Assembly: GCA_036172665.1 (NCBI GenBank)
Contig: CM069871.1
Location: forward strand, 6,882,001 to 6,946,000
Origin: Prosopocoilus inquinatus
Lineage: Eukaryota > Arthropoda > Insecta > Coleoptera > Lucanidae
Direction of reading: 5' to 3'
DNA length: 64,000 nt
Positions within the stretch are counted from its first letter, which is position 1; each line of letters starts with the position of its first letter. Below are positions 37,578 through 50,237 of this stretch, in pieces. Below the pieces are notes generated by a model that was not told the origin of the DNA, searched no databases, and saw nothing but the letters and a program-made list of their open reading frames with translations. The position numbers and the translations under genes were made by a program.

Positions 37578-38141
37578 CCATTTTTAATACGATTGAAAGC
37601 AGCGCCGAAAATAAATTTCAGATTAAACCGTAATCAAGCAGGGGCGGGCAGCACAGATCCAAAAATAAAAATTCGCATTTCGTCTACGCAACAATTAATA
37701 ATTGTTTGTGAATTTATTAGAATCGCCGCGGTCGGCCATTTTCGCGCCTGTCGCATCTTTATTTATCGATTTTGCCGTTAAATTGCGATAAATTATGGCA
37801 GCAGGCTTCGGGGCATTTGAAAAATTGCGCCCATAAAATAAACTGATATATGCTGGATCCATAATCATGTTTTCCATTTAGATTTATAACCCTCCCACAA
37901 ATTTGACACTAAAGCTCACACATCGGAGGTAAAAAATTGCCGACACTTGATCCCAATTCGTAACTTTTTCAAGCTCGATTTGGGACATTTAGAAGTGTGT
38001 ATGAAATCGACGACGAGAACTTTTACGTTTTCATTCCACGTTCATGCCACCATCTTAACCTAAATACGTTTGAATATAAACCAAGAATCAATAGATGATT
38101 TATCAGATCAGACAACGAAAAGTTTTTTTCTTTCCTGTTTA
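37578..38141. other. Non-coding unique sequence
   Basis: Moderately GC-rich with GCCATTTTCGCGCC at about 37735 and CCCATAAAATAAACTG near 37831. Nothing specific is supported. Confidence 0.4.
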
Positions 38142-38268
38142 GGGTCGATTTCATAATAGGACTTTAAATTTAAAGTTACTTTAACCTAAAAAAAAATAGA
38201 TTTGTTTCCCTATTCTTAAAGTGACTTTAAATTAAAGCTTCCTTAAATTATGATTATGAAAACGGCCC
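38142..38268. mobile_element. 127-bp MITE, GGSYCGWTTTCATAAT family, copy 1
   Basis: The left end is GGGTCGATTTCATAAT and the right end on the minus strand is GGGCCGTTTTCATAATC. The inversion continues through ACTTTAAATTTAAAGT-type sequence. Related copies are at 50105-50228 (reverse orientation) and 51083-51234. The target duplication is not clear. Confidence 0.75.
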
Positions 38269-39140
38269 ATGAAATAAACAGAAAACCTGACGTCATTTTA
38301 ACTTTGTATACTTTGCGTGAGAGAACCTACAACGTGTAAAGGACGTGCTGCTGTGGTTTATGCAAACAATAAATTCTCCAAAATTTATCGAGTAATAAAT
38401 ACACACAACTCGAGATAACACTTGCTTCATTTGCATTAAAGCGAATATTTATTACGCGAAAGCTCTTGCTACTTAACGTGTACACCCCCCCCCTCGATTT
38501 TAAACCCCCCAAATCGACCCAAAAGGATTTGAAAATTTAATTATTAATTTCGAGTCCCCGAAAAATGGCTTAAATTTAAAAGAAGTCAACCGATGTTATT
38601 ATTTTTGTTTCTTTTCGAAGTCTCTTTGATAAATGACGAGGAACGGGAAAGTAAATGTATGGCCCAGATAAAACCCAACACATACAAAACATTCATAACA
38701 CTGTCGGAATAGATATGTTGGAAGTTATATATTATCTAACAAAAGAAGTATAGAAAGTTTTCTGCCAAACAAGAATTGCACGTACGGGCGCTATTCTTCA
38801 TTTTATTCGACCTGTATTGTATGAATGTATTGAAATTAAAAAAAAATATATGTGGAGTTTCTTTCTTCGAAAAAAAAAAAAAATAGAAAAACTTTATTTA
38901 AAAAAAATCAATCAATGAATCTTCACCTGTTCTAGTTTTTAGTTTCTTTTTTCTCTACAGTTGGCTTTCTGCTACTCCTTTCTTTCTCTTTAGTTGAAAA
39001 AGAAAATTCCATTTAAAGCCGAAACCAGTTTGTAATTAATTGATCAATTTGTGATTGAAAAAAAAAATATTAAAAAAAAATTTGAAAAGCTCATTTTTTA
39101 AACGATTTCACTTTGGTTGAAACCAACGTCCTCCATAGAA
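38269..39140. other. Non-coding, nothing recognised
   Basis: Contains poly-A runs near 38870 and 39060 and a short C-run near 38488. Confidence 0.4.
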
Positions 39141-39226
39141 CATCAGCTTATATCAATTCATTTAGACGTTTAATATTTCGTTTCAACAGATATGTGACCA
39201 CATGGACTGCCACTTGTTGTCTATAT

Positions 39227-41099
39227 CAGAGATTCCCAACATTTTTTTAGGCCCGAAAATAAATTTGTGATGACCCTCTCTCAAATTGAATTAATATTTC
39301 TTAAACAGTGTGTAGATATACTAACAGTATATTATTAAATTTTGTTAAATGTGATTCTAATTGACCTCATTTCATTTTTTTTTTAATTATAAACTGCAAA
39401 ACAGCATGTTATTAAATTTTGTTAAACTGCATTACGTGATTCTATTTGAGCTCATTACATTTTGTTTTAAATTATAAACCGATCGTCCTTTTCTTAATTC
39501 GATTTCACTTTACATTCAATTTCCTTCGCTTTTTTTTTCTTTTGTACGAACTTTCGGTTAAAAATTGTTCGACGATGTTCTTGATTCGATTTGACTTATT
39601 TTTAAAGATTTTTTCTTATCGTCCTATCTTCATCGCCGATTGGTTCTTTGTTTTATTTTATACCTTGTTTGGTCTTGTTTAATTCAATTTTTAATGCAAT
39701 CAAACGATCGATTCGTTTGTATTTTTTAACTGTCCGTTTACCAAAAATAAATTCATCAGATAAAAAACTTGACTCTATTTATTGGTTTAACTAAAAGAAA
39801 ATGTGTCCGCATTGACCGTTTTGCGCGTGATTGCTTTTGAGACAGCAGCATGGCTATTACTCGCTATTTTTCGCACAGTTTAAAGTCAAAACCTCTGGCA
39901 GCGCGATGCACACCTTAAATTGCATCAATTTATCAACTTGGATTCATCTCGCGAACGGTTTCATCAACCGCCATCTTGGATTCCAAAATGGCGTCCAAGA
40001 TAGTGTCTGTTTTTGTTTTCTCTTTCATTTGATATTAGGCGTGATTTTATTTTTAATTATGTACTAACTGATCGGCTTTCTCTTTGAAATTTAGAGATTA
40101 AAGTTTTGGTTGTATTCAGTGGCGGCTCGTGGTGATTTACTGCGGGTGGGCAACAGCTACAAAAGGGAAAGGGGTGCATTTCCCAAGTAAATTTGTTTCG
40201 CGGGACTCTCCCGACATGGATGCAGTTTTAAATATCGAAAGACTAAGAGTTCAATGCAACTTTAATAGGACAGGGTGGCACTGCCCACCTTGCCCACCCC
40301 GACGAGCCGCCACTGGTTGTATTAAAATTCGTCAGTTTTATTGTTACAATTTTTATTTTTTTATTCGATTTGTATTGTATTGTTTGTTATGATTATTATT
40401 TGACGTGAGTGTCGCTTTTTTTTTTCTTTTACTCGATTTCAGTGTGTTTTATTTTACATTTTAATCCCATCGACTGATCGCCGTTTTAGTTTTCTCTAAT
40501 GTTCGATTTGAGTTCATTTCATTTTTAAATATTAACTAATCGTCTTTTTTCTTTCACATTTACAGATCAAATTTTCAATTACGAAAAAAGTCTAAGGGTT
40601 ATATCGATTTGACTTATTATTATTACTGGTTTTACACAATTTCTTTTTTCGTCTTATCTTTACCTGCGATCGTCTTTTGTTTTTAATTTATTCAATTTTA
40701 CTCTATTTAATTTTTATTTTGCTAATAATCAATTGATCGCATTTTTTCTCTTTTATTCGAGTTAACTTAATTTTAATTTAATTAATTAATTATTATGTGA
40801 TCCACGACAACTTAAGGGTAAATGAAGGATTTTTAACATAAATTTATTTAACATTATTATTCGTAACATTTTTTTTCCTATGTTTATTACTGGATAACGT
40901 TTAATTTATTTATTTACGAGGAGTATTATTTTTTCAATAAAAAAGGCCACTCTGATAAGCAGCACTAGACAAGAATTTATAACTCCGGCCCCTTAAAAAA
41001 ACCTACAGATATCAATCGACCCCTACAAGTTCATCGACCTCTTTCCAGTCTTCATCGATTCCCAAGGGGTCGATATCTCTACCCCGTTGGGAAACCTTG
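39227..41099. mobile_element. Second hAT-like element, interrupted by a hAT MITE
   Basis: The left end is CAGAGATTCCCAAC and the right end on the minus strand is CAAGGTTTCCCAACGGGG, related to the ends of the 21861 element. The flanks GTCTATAT and ACTTATAT agree at five of eight positions, the rest being transitions, as for an old duplication. The paralogous site at 26270 (TTGTCTACTTTATTTC) is continuous, supporting the insertion. The interior is T-rich with recurring ATCGTCTTTTG. No transposase frame exists. The right part was copied to 34.2-37.0 kb. Confidence 0.65.
40117..40315. mobile_element. 199-bp hAT MITE, CAGTGGCGGCTCGT ends
   Basis: The perfect terminal inverted repeat is CAGTGGCGGCTCGT with ACGAGCCGCCACTG, and the exact 8-bp duplication is GTTGTATT (40109-40116 and 40316-40323). 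It lies inside the larger hAT-like element. Truncated 3' pieces of the same insert accompany the duplicated Z segments at 34248-34306 and about 35713-35779. Confidence 0.95.
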
Positions 41100-41535
41100 A
41101 CTTATATTTTTCTCAATTTGAATTTTTATGTCTCCTATTTTCAGTTTGTGTGTATAATATAAATAATATAATCTTCCATGCCGTTTGCCATTGATTAATT
41201 ATATTAGAATTATTTATTTAATTAATTTTAAGGTAATACTTGAAGATACCTTATTATTCAGGCGGAACCGGTTGTGTAAGTAAAAATTAAATTGCCAGAA
41301 GACTTTTCTTTAATTCTAATACAATTTTATGGCTAAAACTTCACCTAAACAACTTTGAATTATTTCTCCGAGTTTGTTAATTAATATTCGGCCGAATAAT
41401 GAAATTAGGAATCATGTTTGTTTTGTTAGGCTGAGCTTACAACCCTAAGATGACGTTTCTGACTCCCACTGAATAATAATTAATTAATTATAAATATTCG
41501 TCTTTCGCGAATAAGGTTGAAACATTATAGATTAC
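41100..41535. repeat. Flank of the hAT-like element, duplicated at 36.55-37.02 kb
   Basis: The two copies share CTCAATTTGAATTTTTATGT, GCGAATAAGGTTGAAACAT and TATAGATTAC at the end. Homology stops after 41535, which defines the duplication breakpoint. Confidence 0.85.
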
Positions 41536-44500
41536 TGCACTATCTTTTTAATTTACATTTAAATGAAGTTATTTAGTCGTAATTGTATTTTAATTCAATC
41601 TTGGTTTTGAAATCACAAGAACGCCATAAAATTATACGAAATATATCTCAAAAGTACTTGTGTTTTGTACGTTTTTTTTTTTTTAATGTTCATGTCTTTG
41701 TGTACACGCATATCAGCTTTTTGACTGCAGATGAAAACTTTCGTCGGAAAGGTGCAATATAAACGTCAGTTTTCACAGCAGCGCAAAACGAATAAATCAG
41801 AACACGATTTGCATATTTCACGGTAACATCACAAGCGTCCCACGCCCACATCCAACAAGAAAGAAAGAAAGAGCAAGAATGCATTTTTCTTTTTGGAAAA
41901 TCAGAAGCACGCAATGTCCCCCCGAGACGAGGACCACCTCGCCGCAGAAGAATATTTCCGAAGCCCTTTTCGAACAACCAAAATAGCTCCGGGCGTTCGT
42001 TCGAAGACGGGCGGGGGCCCCGGAAACTGGAGTATTCTTGCGGCGTAATGTAAGGAGGAAGAAAAATATTGCCATTGCGGAATGCATCCTCTCCTCCATT
42101 ATAAATTGCGTTTCGGATCCACTCCGGGAAATTCCCTCCTCCCAAATATTCGGGACACACGTTTGGAAATTATGCAGGGAACTTTCCGCATAAATCAAAA
42201 CCAAAAAGGAAAAAAAATGAGAGACGACGAGGAGCTCGAAAAATTAGGTCAAATAGTAAAACGCTGTTAAAGACTTGGCAGTTAAGGCGTTATCTGTAAT
42301 AGATCTATGTATCTACAAAGGCTGTAACTCAGTCTGCCAGAGATGTAATCGCAAGTAAATTGGCGGAAACTGCTTTGTAGTTGCTGGATCTGCTATTGAT
42401 TCTGCAAGGAACATATTTCAAACAACCTAAATCCTCATATAACGATTATGTTTCTGCTGTTTATCTTCCATCTTAATTGAAAACGCCGCGCCAGCCCAAT
42501 TTGTAGCAAGGGGTGCAAAACAAAAAAAAAACGAAATGGACTGATACTTGGCGGTGCTTTAATTAAATGAGAGCAATTTAAATTCAGGGCCGCGCTAAAA
42601 AGTGGCTTCGCAATATCGGATTCTGAGAGGCTGAAAGCCCCCCACCGTCTGCCATTCGAACCGAAACCCGAAACCGTAAACCTCTAAAAATCAATTTAGC
42701 ACACATCAGCGAATGCGTTAAGTTCTCGTGTTTCCAGAAACACATTCGGCGGGCCCTTTAAATTGAATGAACGTAGTAAATTCTTACGGTACATAAATTC
42801 TGGTTATGATGTGTGGGTGTCTCTAAAACTGGAGCTTCCCACAACGTGGGCGTTAATCCATAATGTAATGTGAATTACATTTTCCTCAAACTGAATTTCA
42901 AATTACTTATGTATAAATAAATAGATTACGTATTCATTCGAACTATTGTTTTAGTCTGGTGTACAAAAATGTTATCTTTCTGTATGTACCCTGGTGGCCA
43001 AGTAAATTGTTGGCGATAGCCCTTAGCGAGAAATTTAAGGGGGGAACAACTAAACCGATGCATTCATTTTTTTGGCCACCCCTTCTTGTTTATAAAAAAT
43101 CATCGCCTGGAATATTCTGAATGAAGCAAACGTTCTTCTCATTTTTTTCCTTGCATATTTCAAATTACCATAAGGTCCGTTGATGCAGAAGCAACAATTT
43201 TCAAACTAGAGCAAATTTTGAATAGAAAAAGACATATTACGTGAAAGGTGTTACGAATTCTTACATCACACTCCGGGCCCCTCTTAAATATTAACGAACA
43301 AATCTGCAAACAACGTGTACATGATGAAAAGGATATCCTCCGGAAAATTCACGATAAAATAAATTGAAGCACTTAATCGTCCATATATCAAGTTAGTGGG
43401 GCACTAAAAATGTGAGATTTATGGGCGTAGGTGTTTGTGTAACGGTCGTATATTTTATCTGTATCAATTCAATTGGGTCACACTTATAATTTCGAATCAC
43501 GTATTTTGCCGCGCCGCCGCTTTAAACACCCCTCTTCACTATGTAGTCCAAATAAATTAGCGGGTATCGGGCCCGGGATCAACGCGAAATACATTTCATT
43601 TAAGCAACTCATTCGGAGAAAATCGAAGAGAAATTCATTGCCGTCTCGTTCTTTTTACTATACATATATCTAGAAGCGAAAGAAAGAAGTTTTGAGCTAC
43701 GGTAATAATATTCATTGGGAAAACGTGGATGTTTTGATACGTTCTGCCTTTCGCACGTTTCCACGAAGCCGTTCATTTCGAAATAAACCGAAATGGGACA
43801 CCCTCAATATGGTTTTCGACGTGTACATTATTGTAATGGGAGGAACGTGTTAAACGATTCTCAGCTTCCAGTTATAAATTTGGCGAATACTGCATTCGGG
43901 CGTTGTTTTTTTTTTTTTTTTAAACTGAAAGCTGTAAAATTGAAGCACGAGTTTCGAAAATATCCTCTGCTGAAACGTCAATTATCACGCGGAAACTGTA
44001 AAACCCACATCATTAAACGGTGTGATTGAAAAGTTCACTTTATTTAGTGCTTTGTAGCTGGTGATTTTGTTAAATTTCGTTAAAGTCCTTATCATACGCG
44101 TTGACATGCTCGTAAACTTGTTGTTCAACGAATCATGTATCTCATTTTTTTTCTTTTCGTTCAAACTACACACAAAGTAGAACGACGTTTTTTTTTGCAA
44201 GTTTGCGAGCAAGTCTTTGATGATTTGATGCAAATTTAATACTTTCTCAGACCAAAACTCTTATACTACATAAAACCGCAAATTTGCTTATTGCTTTTAA
44301 ATTTTGACTTTCATTTCATTTTATTTTTTAACCGTCGTATTATATTTGTATTTCTCATTCTGTCCATTTACAGCAAACTACAGGGTGCTCTTTTACTGTA
44401 TGCAAATAAAAAAAACCCCAGTGTAAGTAACGAAATGCTACCTTCTGCGAGTATTTTTTGGTGGCTACTGTATGAAAAAAAATTTCGGATGGACCACTTG

Positions 44501-45025
44501 TTTGGAGCCCCTGAAATGTGCGAGAGAGATAGGAAGGTCAACTTTGCTTCCCTCTCGGTATGAACATGCCCACCGACACCGCAATCGATGTTCAACGCAG
44601 AGTGTTGTAATAATAATCACTGATATCGTTTATTAATTATTTTATTCAAAATTTTGATTCACTGGGCGAAGTAATATTACATTTATTTGTCTTAGGATAT
44701 CAACTATCGATGAAAATTTATGCACCAATTAGGCAAGCGCGTTAAAAATGTTCTTCTTTCACCCTTTTACGTAAATAAACTTTTGCTGCAATCTCGCTGC
44801 TAGCTATGAAATAGTTACTACTTACGGTCCTTGGAAACAAAGTAAATGCAACATTTAGCAAGTCTTTAAAAAATAATGTGGAATGAGAAATTACAATTTG
44901 TTTTTACATCGCTTTTAATTTGTTCGGCAATTACGAACCACAGCTTCTTGAATTGCACTAGATTTTAATTTAAAATTTCTGTAATTACTTGCAGTGAAAT
45001 TAATTTAAATTGTAAACGCTTTGAT
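41536..45025. other. Non-coding stretch, includes the longest open frame (minus, 41690-42160)
   Basis: The 156-codon minus frame starts with GTG, overlaps another long open frame in a different phase and has no recognised domain. It lies in a locally GC-rich patch (41820-42130), where long open frames arise easily. Other patches at 42480-42760 and 43490-43590 may be conserved regulatory DNA. No gene is supported. Confidence 0.4.
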
Positions 45026-45846
45026 CAGGGCCCCCGCGAGGCCAGAACCCGCCCGCGTGCCATTCTGTACTTTGGCGCCCTCTGACAGATGAGTTGGTAC
45101 ATACAAAAACAGTCAATTATCAAGATTGTTAAAAAAAATCAAAAGAAACAAAAAATGGAAATAACAAAAATTAAAAAAAATTGTAACATTAGGGAAAATT
45201 TTTCAACTTTTTAACTTTTCTAAAACTTTTTAAACATTTCCTTCATTTTCTAAACATTTCCTTTCACTTTCCAAACGTTTTCCTTCACTTTCTAAATATT
45301 CTCCTGCACTTTCTAAACATTTTCCATCACTTTCTAAACATTCTCCTTCATTTTCTAAACATTCTCCTTCACTTTCTAAACATTTTCCCTCACTTTTTTC
45401 AAGTTCCTAGCTGCCGCGAGCCCCCAGAGACGAGCGGCCCAAGCAGCGCGAAGCGCTTTCTTCTCATCTGACTAAGGAGGCCCCTGTGCGGGCCCCCCAG
45501 TATGCAACTGGGCGAAGCCCGCTTGTTATTAATATTAGAAAAAAAGAAGAAACTAAATCACAAAAGCAAAAGGAACTTAAAGTTCTGAAAACTTAAAAAG
45601 TAAAATGTAATTTGTTTTTTTTTTTTAAACCAAACCGTAAGTAATAGCTTACGTAATATTTTTTTTACCTTCACGAAGACAGTTCAGTCTTGTGGATAAT
45701 TTTTTTCGAATTTTTACCAGACAAGAAACTATTTCCCATTAATTTTTTTTTTTGCCGTGTCCAGTGGCTAAGAGGTTAACTGCCGCCCCTTGAACATGGC
45801 GCCCGCGTGCGCTGCACGCTTTGCACACATGGCTACGGGGGCCCTG
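45026..45846. mobile_element. 821-bp GC-rich hAT-like element
   Basis: The perfect 11-bp terminal inverted repeat is CAGGGCCCCCG with CGGGGGCCCTG, and the exact 8-bp target duplication is GCTTTGAT (45018-45025 and 45847-45854). Sub-terminal regions are strongly GC-rich (45026-45080, 45415-45530, 45765-45846). The middle is a 21-bp minisatellite and A/T-rich sequence. No transposase frame is present, so it is non-autonomous. Confidence 0.9.
45225..45391 (+). repeat. 21-bp minisatellite inside the hAT-like element, eight units
   Basis: The consensus is ACTTTCTAAACATTCTCCTTC. Seven units are 21 bp and the first is 20 bp. Variation is mostly C/T exchange. The whole array lies between the terminal repeats of the element. 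Confidence 0.95.
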
Positions 45847-46515
45847 GCTTTGATCGCAGCGTCGCTAAGTTACGTCGTTCCTCCTCGAGTTCCAATAAGG
45901 CACTGACCCTGGCCTACTTCGGCTGCGGGTCGTAATTGAAGAGGCGCCCGCGTTCCACTTTTAGCTACGCCAGCAGTTCTCAAACGGTCTAGTGTAAATC
46001 TGCCCCTGCATTTTTCTCGAAAACTATCACATTTACGTTAAGAACATACGAGTTCAATCGTTGCCATTTACGGTGACATATTGCAGGTTTAAATATTTGC
46101 ACACGGTAAAAGAACAACCTGTATAATAGTTTTATGAACTAATCGTCAAATCAGTACAGGGCGCAGCTTTGAATTTAAAAATAAGATCGAAGCCCTTTGA
46201 ACTCGTACAACTTTGAGGCAACGCAGATGTATTCATTTTGAAATAAAAAATCATCTTGATGATCGCCGAGGAAAGATCAACGGTCAAGTATATTACAGAT
46301 TTCCTTCCGCCAGCATCTGACACCAACCAAATCGAGCCACTAAGACCTTTTTTTCAATAACATAGCACATTTATATGCAAATGGGGGGAGCAGTTTTCGA
46401 CCTTATCCTATTTTTCACCCTTCTAGAGGACACACTCCAATCCTAACGCTTTCGCCGCAATAAAAAAAAAACACATCGAGGTAATGCAGAAATGTCGTTC
46501 CTTCACAGAATATTA
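45847..46515. other. GC-rich flank then AT-rich sequence, nothing recognised
   Basis: 45855-45960 stays GC-rich and then drops sharply. CAGCAGTTCTCAAACGG at about 45971 resembles a hAT end, but no partner end was found. Confidence 0.35.
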
Positions 46516-46560
46516 CATACACTACCACTCAAAAGTTTAAGACCATTGAGAAAAAAGAAA
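46516..46560 (+). mobile_element. Solitary Tc1-like terminus
   Basis: TACACTACCACTCAAAAGTT followed by TAAGACCA resembles the terminal repeat of Tc1-family elements. No matching right end or transposase was found in the next kilobase, so this is at most a truncated copy. Confidence 0.4.
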
Positions 46561-48159
46561 AACACAACTGACAGAATCAGAAAAAAAATTAACGAATTCT
46601 AACAAAACAAGACGAATCAAGATTCTCTCACAAATTGATTGATCTCTGGGATTAAAATTAGTCGGGATGATGTTCAAAATGGAAGAAGAAACTGCACCAA
46701 TGCAACTATGCAACTAAGTAAATCATCGTGAAACTATCACACTGAGCTGTAACGTCTTAAAACTTGTGGATTAAATCGAAACTTATTGGAAAAGGTGATT
46801 ACCCATCACGTACCCATTTTATTTGGCCAGCAACTTTATTGAGTGAGAGAAGGCATCGGAATGGAAAATGGAAAAGCTCACTTATTCATGACCGTTGCTT
46901 GGAGGTAATATTTTTTTCTCTTCATAAAACGAACCGGAGATAAAATAAAGATATATTTACTTTTCCGAACAAATTCCTGCGTTCCGTTATTTCTGTGTGA
47001 GGGTTGCGTTCCCAAATAATAAAAGGATATTTTCGGCATCTCACAGAATGCCACCCACTCCCATTTATATGAATAAGGGAATCGGCCGAAAGTATTTCTT
47101 TTTTTTTTTTTTTTGATGTTATTACGACGCTCAAGTTTGTTTAACGTGATATGATCTTATAAGGCAGAAAAGAATCTTTTATGTCCAAAAGAGAGATACA
47201 AACAAGTCGGCGATTAATTAAAAAATAATAACAATAATTTCATAATTTAAGTAATGGATTGTGTTCGAAAATTATTGCCTTCTTTCTCTCCACCCACACT
47301 TACTTTGTGTCTGGCCAATGTCCACTTCATACAGGCCTGATTCATTAGGTGGGAGAATACCCCGGCTGTAAAACTGATCCAACACAGAATTCACCATTTT
47401 AAGTTACCTTTCCGTTCTTATTAGTAAGCAGGGCACATAGATTTTCACGGCTCAACAACGAAACGCTTGCGTCGCAGTCCTCAGAAAGTGGATAATACCC
47501 CGACGTCTGATATTCCTACGCGATGACTCAGGCCTGTTATTGAAGGCGTCGTTGGTATGGCTCATCTACTTAGAAGTCTTTCTGTGACAACTTACATTCA
47601 CTTCTTACTTAAAAATGGGATCTAAAACGTTAGTCCGTTTTCATGGAAATAATAAGGCCGACTTAAGACTACTTAAAACAAGATGCAAGATAAGAGTTAA
47701 AAGCATGAGAAAGATGCCCAAAATGAAAAATTGAACACGATGTAAATGTATGTATTAATAAATTTAAAAAAAACGTGATAAATGACGAACTGGCCATAAA
47801 CAAAAAAAAAAGTATATTAAACACGAACGAAGAAAAAAATCATGAGTGGATGCGCAAAACGTAAACTGCGACACAAAGCGAGGCGACAAAGGTTGTTACG
47901 TTTCGAAGAAAGTAAGCAATACATCATTCCTTTGAAACTCGTTACTTTTTTATTAGCCCGACCGCAATATTTTATTGCGTTCGTGCGTGCACTGCGAAAT
48001 GTTTAACTCGAATTTATTTCGCATGGAGTAACTTTTAAATCATGGGTTGACAATGCCATCTATTTTGCTGTGTCTTAAATAAAAAAAAAATATATATACG
48101 TGACGGTTTACTTAGTCTGCTTGACTTCCTAACTGATTTGATGCTGCAATTCTACGCTC
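46561..48159. other. Non-coding, nothing recognised
   Basis: A poly-T run near 47098-47114 is the only simple repeat of note. Confidence 0.4.
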
Positions 48160-48229
48160 AATCGTAAGCATCGTAAGGTATTTACGGCCTGTATATCAAA
48201 ATGAACGGATAATTACGATGCTTACGATT
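48160..48229. mobile_element. Hairpin with 17-bp perfect arms, probable short MITE
   Basis: AATCGTAAGCATCGTAA (48160-48176) and TTACGATGCTTACGATT (48213-48229) are perfect inverted repeats. Weaker inversion continues outward (TTCTACGCTC against GGTCGGATAGAA), so the full element may span about 48148-48242. No target duplication is defined. Confidence 0.6.
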
Positions 48230-49027
48230 AAGGTCGGATAGAACAAAAATTCATGTCATATCATGTCTTCGAAAAAGACACAAAACTCACCCTCATGAAC
48301 ATTTAGTGACAAGCATTTAGCAGCCATCCCCTCTCAATTGCTGTAAGGGCTATGAAATTGTTAAATGATATCGTTTTAATTGAACATGATAGTACACTTC
48401 ATCAATATTGGAGTCCATCGCTTAAACATTGACCGAATTCGAATTTCCAAATGTAAAAAATACTTGAACTATTTTGAAGGCCAAATTTTCATTTAAAAAT
48501 TCTCTTCTGTCACGTCAGAAAAGAATTCTTAAATGCAAATATTTAATAAGAATAATATAAATACAAAACGTTTTATTTTTTTGTTTGTTGAAATCGAGTA
48601 TAATTCACCAAGTTAATTAAAAAAAAAAAAGAAAAACAATAACAGAGGAGCCCCACGATTAAATTTTCGTGAAATATCAGAGCCTTGCTATTTCACGCCC
48701 CATTTGCTCCCTCCCTTCCAGATAAAATTGTTCCGATAAATACGTATACCTTGAAGATAAATGCTACCCCGACACATAAGTATAAGTTTAGGTCTCTTGA
48801 CACAAATCCAGATCGGATATTTATTGGCCAGATAATATCTTATCTGCAGGCGAAAAAGCGGCTGGGAGTGTCATTTTATAAATTTATTGCGTAAGAATTG
48901 GTTTAGCGGACGAAAATAGCGCCAAGACGAAAAATTCTTTTGACTACAGTATTATTAAATACCGATTCCGATTTTCGATTTCATTAATAGATTCTGAGGT
49001 AAATATTCATTAAATACTGAACTATAA
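48230..49027. other. Non-coding, with a small hairpin
   Basis: ATTTAAAAATTCTCTTCTG and CAGAAAAGAATTCTTAAAT around 48490-48533 form a short imperfect hairpin. Nothing else was recognised. Confidence 0.4.
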
Positions 49028-49143
49028 GGGCCATTTGCATCAAACACTTGAGCCGAGCTTATATTACAATATTCACGTAACTCACATTCTAAGCAGCACT
49101 TAAAATTAAACTCGGCTTAAGTGTGTGGTGGTGCAAATGTCCC
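49028..49143. mobile_element. 116-bp MITE with TAA target duplication
   Basis: The ends are GGGCCATTTGCA and TGCAAATGTCCC, with inner inverted CACTTGAGCCGAG and CTCGGCTTAAGTG. TAA lies on both sides (49025-49027 and 49144-49146), consistent with a PIF/Harbinger-like MITE. Confidence 0.8.
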
Positions 49144-49593
49144 TAATTATAATTTTTTTGTTAAGCGGTGTTGAATATAATTGTGGAAGTGAGTAGTGGC
49201 CACCTCGAGAGGCGGTTCGAACCCACGCCCTCATGATATTGCGATTACAAAAATAAAAATAATAAAAAATAAACAAAGCCGTATTGACCTTCCCTTTCGG
49301 GACAGCCTGTATATTTTCAATCTCTACATGATACTAACGGCCCAAATTACTGTCACCTCTATTTATCTTAATTGGCATTCAATTAGGTCAACCAACTTCC
49401 TGCAAGCAAATCATTTGAATGTGAACGTAATTTTCAAATTCCATAATCGAATTACCAGTGGATTTAAAATGTATTGATTTTCCATTCGACGAGTCGCCCT
49501 CGCAGGCATTGTTATAGTTGAAATGAAATTATAACAAGCAACATGCATTGATTGCTGTGGTCTACTATAAAAAATCGCCTATTGTTTAAAGTT

Positions 49594-49710
49594 AAATATA
49601 AATGATGGCTGAAATATTTTTAACAATATTTAAATATAAACGAGGGCTGAAATATTTTGAACAATATTTATACATAAACGAGGGCTGAAATATTTTTAAC
49701 AATATTTAAA
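49594..49710 (+). repeat. 38-bp tandem repeat, three units
   Basis: The units contain GAGGGCTGAAATATTTT (or GATGGCTGAAATATTTT) plus AACAATATTTA. GGCT recurs at 49607, 49645 and 49683, an exact 38-base period. Confidence 0.95.
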
Positions 49711-50104
49711 CGGACAACAATGAACTGCCCATACTATTGATGTGTTCGTATCAATACATTTAATTTTTTTGTTTCATAATATTTATCAGTGTCACAATTC
49801 TAGGGTTCTTTTTCGGTTGCAACCGCACCCTACCCCTAAGGTAGTTCGTGTTAGCCAGGTGACTTTTGGTAACGTTTTAGTAAGCAACAAATTATGGAGG
49901 TTAAAATTACGTTATCTTGTTCGCTACTGTTTAGAATAGCTCGTCTCATTTTCAAATCCAAGAAGTTTCCTTTATTTTCTTGATATACTGACTCTCTCTG
50001 TATTTACACATTATAACTTTAACCGGATTTTTAATTTTGAATTTGTCAGATGATGACATAAATGTCAGATGATCAATTGAAGTTTTTGAGATTTCTTTTC
50101 TAAT
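49711..50104. other. Non-coding, nothing recognised
   Basis: A segment near 49780-50000 loosely resembles 59260-59460 (shared TCTAGGGTT and TAGAATAGCT/TAGAACAGCT contexts), suggesting an old shared repeat. Confidence 0.4.
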
Positions 50105-50228
50105 GGCCGTTTTCATAATCAGACTTTAAGGAAGCTTTAATTTAAAGTCACTTTAAGAATAGGGAAACAAATGTATTTTTTTTAGGTCAAAGTAACTTTA
50201 TATTTAAAGTCATACTATGAAAATGGCC
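50105..50228. mobile_element. 124-bp MITE, GGSYCGWTTTCATAAT family, copy 2
   Basis: The ends are GGCCGTTTTCATA and TATGAAAATGGCC. The interior matches the reverse complement of 38142-38268, including the run around GAATAGGGAAACAAAT. First member of a MITE cluster. Confidence 0.8.
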
Positions 50229-50237
50229 GTAAACTAA

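Noticed and set aside
41690..42160. 156-codon minus-strand open frame, the longest in the window
   Set aside because: It starts with GTG, overlaps another long open frame in a different phase, has no recognised domain and lies in a GC-rich patch where stops are rare.
45765..45860. TGGCTAAGAGGTTAA resembling a tRNA A box, possible SINE
   Set aside because: No acceptable B box follows, and the exact hAT target duplication and terminal repeats explain the boundary better.
49214..49224. GGTTCGAACCC, a perfect tRNA-type B box
   Set aside because: No A box or cloverleaf could be placed 40-70 bases upstream, so neither a tRNA nor a tRNA-derived SINE is supported.
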